This document shows, piece after piece, positions 62,123-64,000 of a DNA stretch of 64,000 nt; position 1 is the first letter of the stretch, and each line of letters opens with the position of its first letter. The stretch is taken from NCBI GenBank assembly GCA_965221855.1, contig CBDCSV010000005.1, positions 62,001-126,000 of the forward strand, given 5' to 3'. The translations under genes were made by a program, and so were the position numbers. This stretch comes from JAJDXO01 sp965221855 (lineage in GTDB: Bacteria; Pseudomonadota; Alphaproteobacteria; Rhodospirillales; UBA2165). The notes under the pieces are model-generated. The model was not told the origin of the DNA. It did not search any database and saw only the letters and a list, made by a program, of their open reading frames with translations.

Positions 62123-62143
62123 CGTTCTCTCCCTGGCGTTTCG

Positions 62144-63007
62144 TTAGCGGCGGCCGGCGATTTCCAGGCCTTTTTCCAGGCCCGGATAGCTGACCGCCGG
62201 GCCGGACATCAGGAACCTGAACCCCTGGTCGACGAGCGCCTGCATGTTGCCCGCATTGGCATGGGGATGGCCCGCGACCACGCCGTGTTCCTTGCACACC
62301 GCGACAAGCTCGTCGATGGCTTCGAGCAGTAGCGGATGATCGTACTGACGGGGAAAGCCGAGTTCCTGGCCGAAGTCGCCCTCGCCGATCAGGACGGCGC
62401 CGATGCCCGGGACGTTCTTCAGCATGTCGGGCAGGTTTCGCAGGCCTTCCTGGTCCTCGATCTGGATAATGACGAAAATCTCTCCATCGGGGTCCAGCGG
62501 CCAGACGTCGGCGCGGGCATAGTACTCCTGCTGGGAAATGCCCCAGTAGCGGACCGCGCCGGCCGGTCCGTCGCCGCGAATGCCGCGCGGCTCATAGTTG
62601 GGCTTGTCGGGCAGCCTCGGATAGCGGCAGGCGGCGACGGCATTGTACGCCTCGTCGACGGTGCTGATGTGCGGCCAGACAATTCCGTAACAGCCCATGT
62701 CCAAGGCCTGCTTGGCGTGCCATTGGGCCATTTCGACGCCGTTGACGGGCACCCGGACAAACGGAACGACACTGGGTGCGAGGGTGCCGCCGGAGACGAT
62801 GGGGCCGCGGAGCAGCATGTACTGAAGACAATCCCGGAGCGTCGGACCGTCCCACGGCAGGTGTTCCATCTCCAGGACGATGCCGTCGTACCTGGTCTGG
62901 GCGAATTGCACTGCGGACTGGGTCGTGGCCGGTACGAACGCCGAAAAGGCGATGCCGCCTTTCTCCAAGACGCCGATGACCTTATTGAGACGCGGGATGT
63001 CGGCCAT
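62144..63007 (-). CDS. HpcH/HpaI-family class II aldolase
   Basis: This 287-residue TIM-barrel protein has DGIVLEMEHLPWDG near residue 40, the metal-binding Glu in IQIEDQEGLRNL and GVVAGHPHANAGNMQALVDQGFRFLMSG near the C-terminus. The family cleaves 4-hydroxy-2-oxoacids to pyruvate (or oxaloacetate) and an aldehyde. Next to LigJ it may cleave 4-carboxy-4-hydroxy-2-oxoadipate in place of LigK. Confidence 0.9.
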   Translation of the reverse strand: MADIPRLNKVIGVLEKGGIAFSAFVPATTQSAVQFAQTRYDGIVLEMEHLPWDGPTLRDCLQYMLLRGPIVSGGTLAPSVVPFVRVPVNGVEMAQWHAKQALDMGCYGIVWPHISTVDEAYNAVAACRYPRLPDKPNYEPRGIRGDGPAGAVRYWGISQQEYYARADVWPLDPDGEIFVIIQIEDQEGLRNLPDMLKNVPGIGAVLIGEGDFGQELGFPRQYDHPLLLEAIDELVAVCKEHGVVAGHPHANAGNMQALVDQGFRFLMSGPAVSYPGLEKGLEIAGRR

Positions 63008-63041
63008 TGTTGCCCCCCAGGTTTTCCAGTCGCGCTTGGCT

Positions 63042-63470
63042 TCAGTTTACGGTTGCGGTTCTCCGTTCGGCCAGTTCGGTGTCTATGAACATGGCCTCGA
63101 TCTTGTTGCCGTCCGGGTCCCGGACAAAGCAGGCGTAGTATCCCGGGTTGTACTGCGGGCGCAGACCGGGCGGCCCATCGTCGGTGGCGCCGGCCTCCAT
63201 TGCCGCGGCGTAGAAGGCGTCCACCTCCTCGCGGGACCAGGTAAGGAACGCGACGTGGACACCGTTGCCGGTGGTGGCCGTCTTGCCGTCGAAGGGCGTC
63301 TGGACCCAGAATTCGGGAAATTGCTTGCCGTACGCCACGGCGCCCGGATGTTCCATGATCCGTTTGACCCCGATGGCCGGCATCACCCGGTCGTAGAACG
63401 CGGCGGCCCTGTCGAAATCGTTGGTGCCGAGGGAAACGTGGGAGAGAATACTGGGGACGTCGCTGGACAT
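63042..63470 (-). CDS. VOC (glyoxalase/extradiol-type) family protein
   Basis: This 142-residue vicinal-oxygen-chelate protein has LSHVSLGTNDFDRAAAFYD at the N-terminal repeat, HVAFLTWSREEVDAFYAAAMEAGA in the centre and GYYACFVRDPDGNKIEAMF with the second metal Glu at the end. It may be a small dioxygenase, isomerase or lactoyl-type lyase. It is upstream of the aldolase and LigJ genes and in the same operon. Confidence 0.88.
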   Translation of the reverse strand: MSSDVPSILSHVSLGTNDFDRAAAFYDRVMPAIGVKRIMEHPGAVAYGKQFPEFWVQTPFDGKTATTGNGVHVAFLTWSREEVDAFYAAAMEAGATDDGPPGLRPQYNPGYYACFVRDPDGNKIEAMFIDTELAERRTATVN

Positions 63471-63617
63471 GATCGCCTCTTCGAATGATTGGTTCGCCTG
63501 GAATCAGAGCCTTCGGCGCCGGGCTCTGTCAATAGACCGCCCCGAGCGTTACAAATTTCTTGCCGCTCCGGCGGCGGAGCGCTACCCCCTCGGCCAAGGA
63601 TTTCCCTGGAGGAACCC

Positions 63618-64000
63618 ATGCCTGATCGATTTGGCCCCCGCGGCGTCGTCGCCGTCATGATCCCGGCGCAGAACGCCAACATGCAGCCCGAATACGAAAG
63701 CATGCGGCCGGCGGGCATCAACAATCAGATGTACCGTTTCGACATCTCGGTACACGACAAGGTCGCCGAGGCGGTGCTGGACGCGCTGCCCGCGGCGCTC
63801 GGCTGTTATCCCGACATGATCATCACTGGCAACTCCATCGAGATGCGCCTCTGGTCGCCCGAACGCCAGGCCCGCTACCGGGAGGAGATCGCCGAACGGG
63901 TCGACGGCGTGCCTTTCGTCACCGCGACCGACGCCTGCGTCGCCGGGCTCAGGACCCTGGGCGCCAAGCGGATCGGGGTCCTGTCGCCCATGTCCGAGGA
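63618..64000 (+). CDS. Maleate isomerase/Asp-Glu racemase-family protein (partial)
   Basis: The first 127 codons or so are visible; the gene runs off the window. It contains RGVVAVMIPAQNANMQPEYESMRPAGI at the start and MIITGNSIEMRLW and GAKRIGVLSP later, matching the maleate cis-trans isomerase and arylmalonate decarboxylase branch of the Asp/Glu racemase superfamily. A ribosome-binding site CTGGAGGAACCC precedes the ATG. It is divergent from the VOC gene and probably part of the aromatic pathway. Confidence 0.83.
   Translation, partial: MPDRFGPRGVVAVMIPAQNANMQPEYESMRPAGINNQMYRFDISVHDKVAEAVLDALPAALGCYPDMIITGNSIEMRLWSPERQARYREEIAERVDGVPFVTATDACVAGLRTLGAKRIGVLSPMSE

Overview
The window is high-GC bacterial chromosome from an alphaproteobacterium, most likely a Rhodospirillales-like lineage. 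It carries FlbT, a CtrA response regulator with its receiver Asp at position 51, and a ChpT-type phosphotransferase. These are hallmarks of the alphaproteobacterial cell-cycle and flagellar network. No rRNA, tRNA or CRISPR array was seen.

Layout. (1) 0-3.6 kb: flbT, an IS256-family element inserted upstream of ctrA, then ctrA and chpT facing each other. (2) 3.8-12 kb: a two-gene NAD-linked molybdenum formate dehydrogenase (a fused NuoE/NuoF-type diaphorase subunit plus the catalytic subunit), an intergenic stretch rich in palindromes, and a TAXI-type TRAP transporter (fused permease and binding protein). (3) 12-17 kb: a genomic scar holding an IS remnant, a second IS256 copy, a C-terminal fragment of a solute-binding protein, the tail of an RND gene, a divergent KamA-family radical SAM enzyme and a 5'-truncated RND permease. 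(4) 17-25.6 kb: an Old Yellow Enzyme homologue, purE-purK, a class III aminotransferase, and an indolepyruvate:ferredoxin oxidoreductase-like pair with a small companion protein. (5) 25.9-41.6 kb: a divergent Rieske dioxygenase (alpha/beta) and a long plus-strand gene string. The string holds an acyl-CoA ligase, two adjacent QueG/reductive-dehalogenase-like 4Fe-4S proteins, a PaaK-like ligase, an SDR-DoxX protein with a DUF2269 partner, a transglutaminase-like protein, a third 4Fe-4S protein and a small unknown protein. It ends in a trehalose cassette (otsB, GH15, otsA, glk). (6) 41.5-51.5 kb: another PaaK-like ligase, a double-hairpin repeat, a MetE-like protein, a crotonase, an acyl-CoA synthetase and a complete branched-chain-type ABC importer. 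(7) 51.5-64 kb: an HpaB-type monooxygenase with a MarR regulator and a striking AT-rich operator, a third IS256 copy, a cupin, DUF2848 and formamidase-like trio, an IS630 element, LigAB-type extradiol dioxygenase, a tungsten-type aldehyde ferredoxin oxidoreductase, a LigJ-type hydratase, an HpcH/HpaI aldolase, a VOC protein and the start of a maleate isomerase-like gene.

Working together. The right half reads as a catabolic island for aromatic or related carboxylic acids. An ABC importer brings substrate in. CoA ligases, a crotonase, Rieske and HpaB oxygenases and ferredoxin-linked enzymes (IorAB-like, AOR) modify it. A LigAB-LigJ-aldolase branch would take a protocatechuate/gallate-type ring to central metabolites. 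The least explained part is the 27.8-36.6 kb string, where three paralogous 4Fe-4S proteins sit among CoA ligases, a transglutaminase-like protein and a short unknown protein. Four IS copies, IS remnants, truncated genes and repeats mark the region as actively rearranging. The two nearly identical direct IS256 copies at 12.2 and 53.7 kb bracket most of the island.
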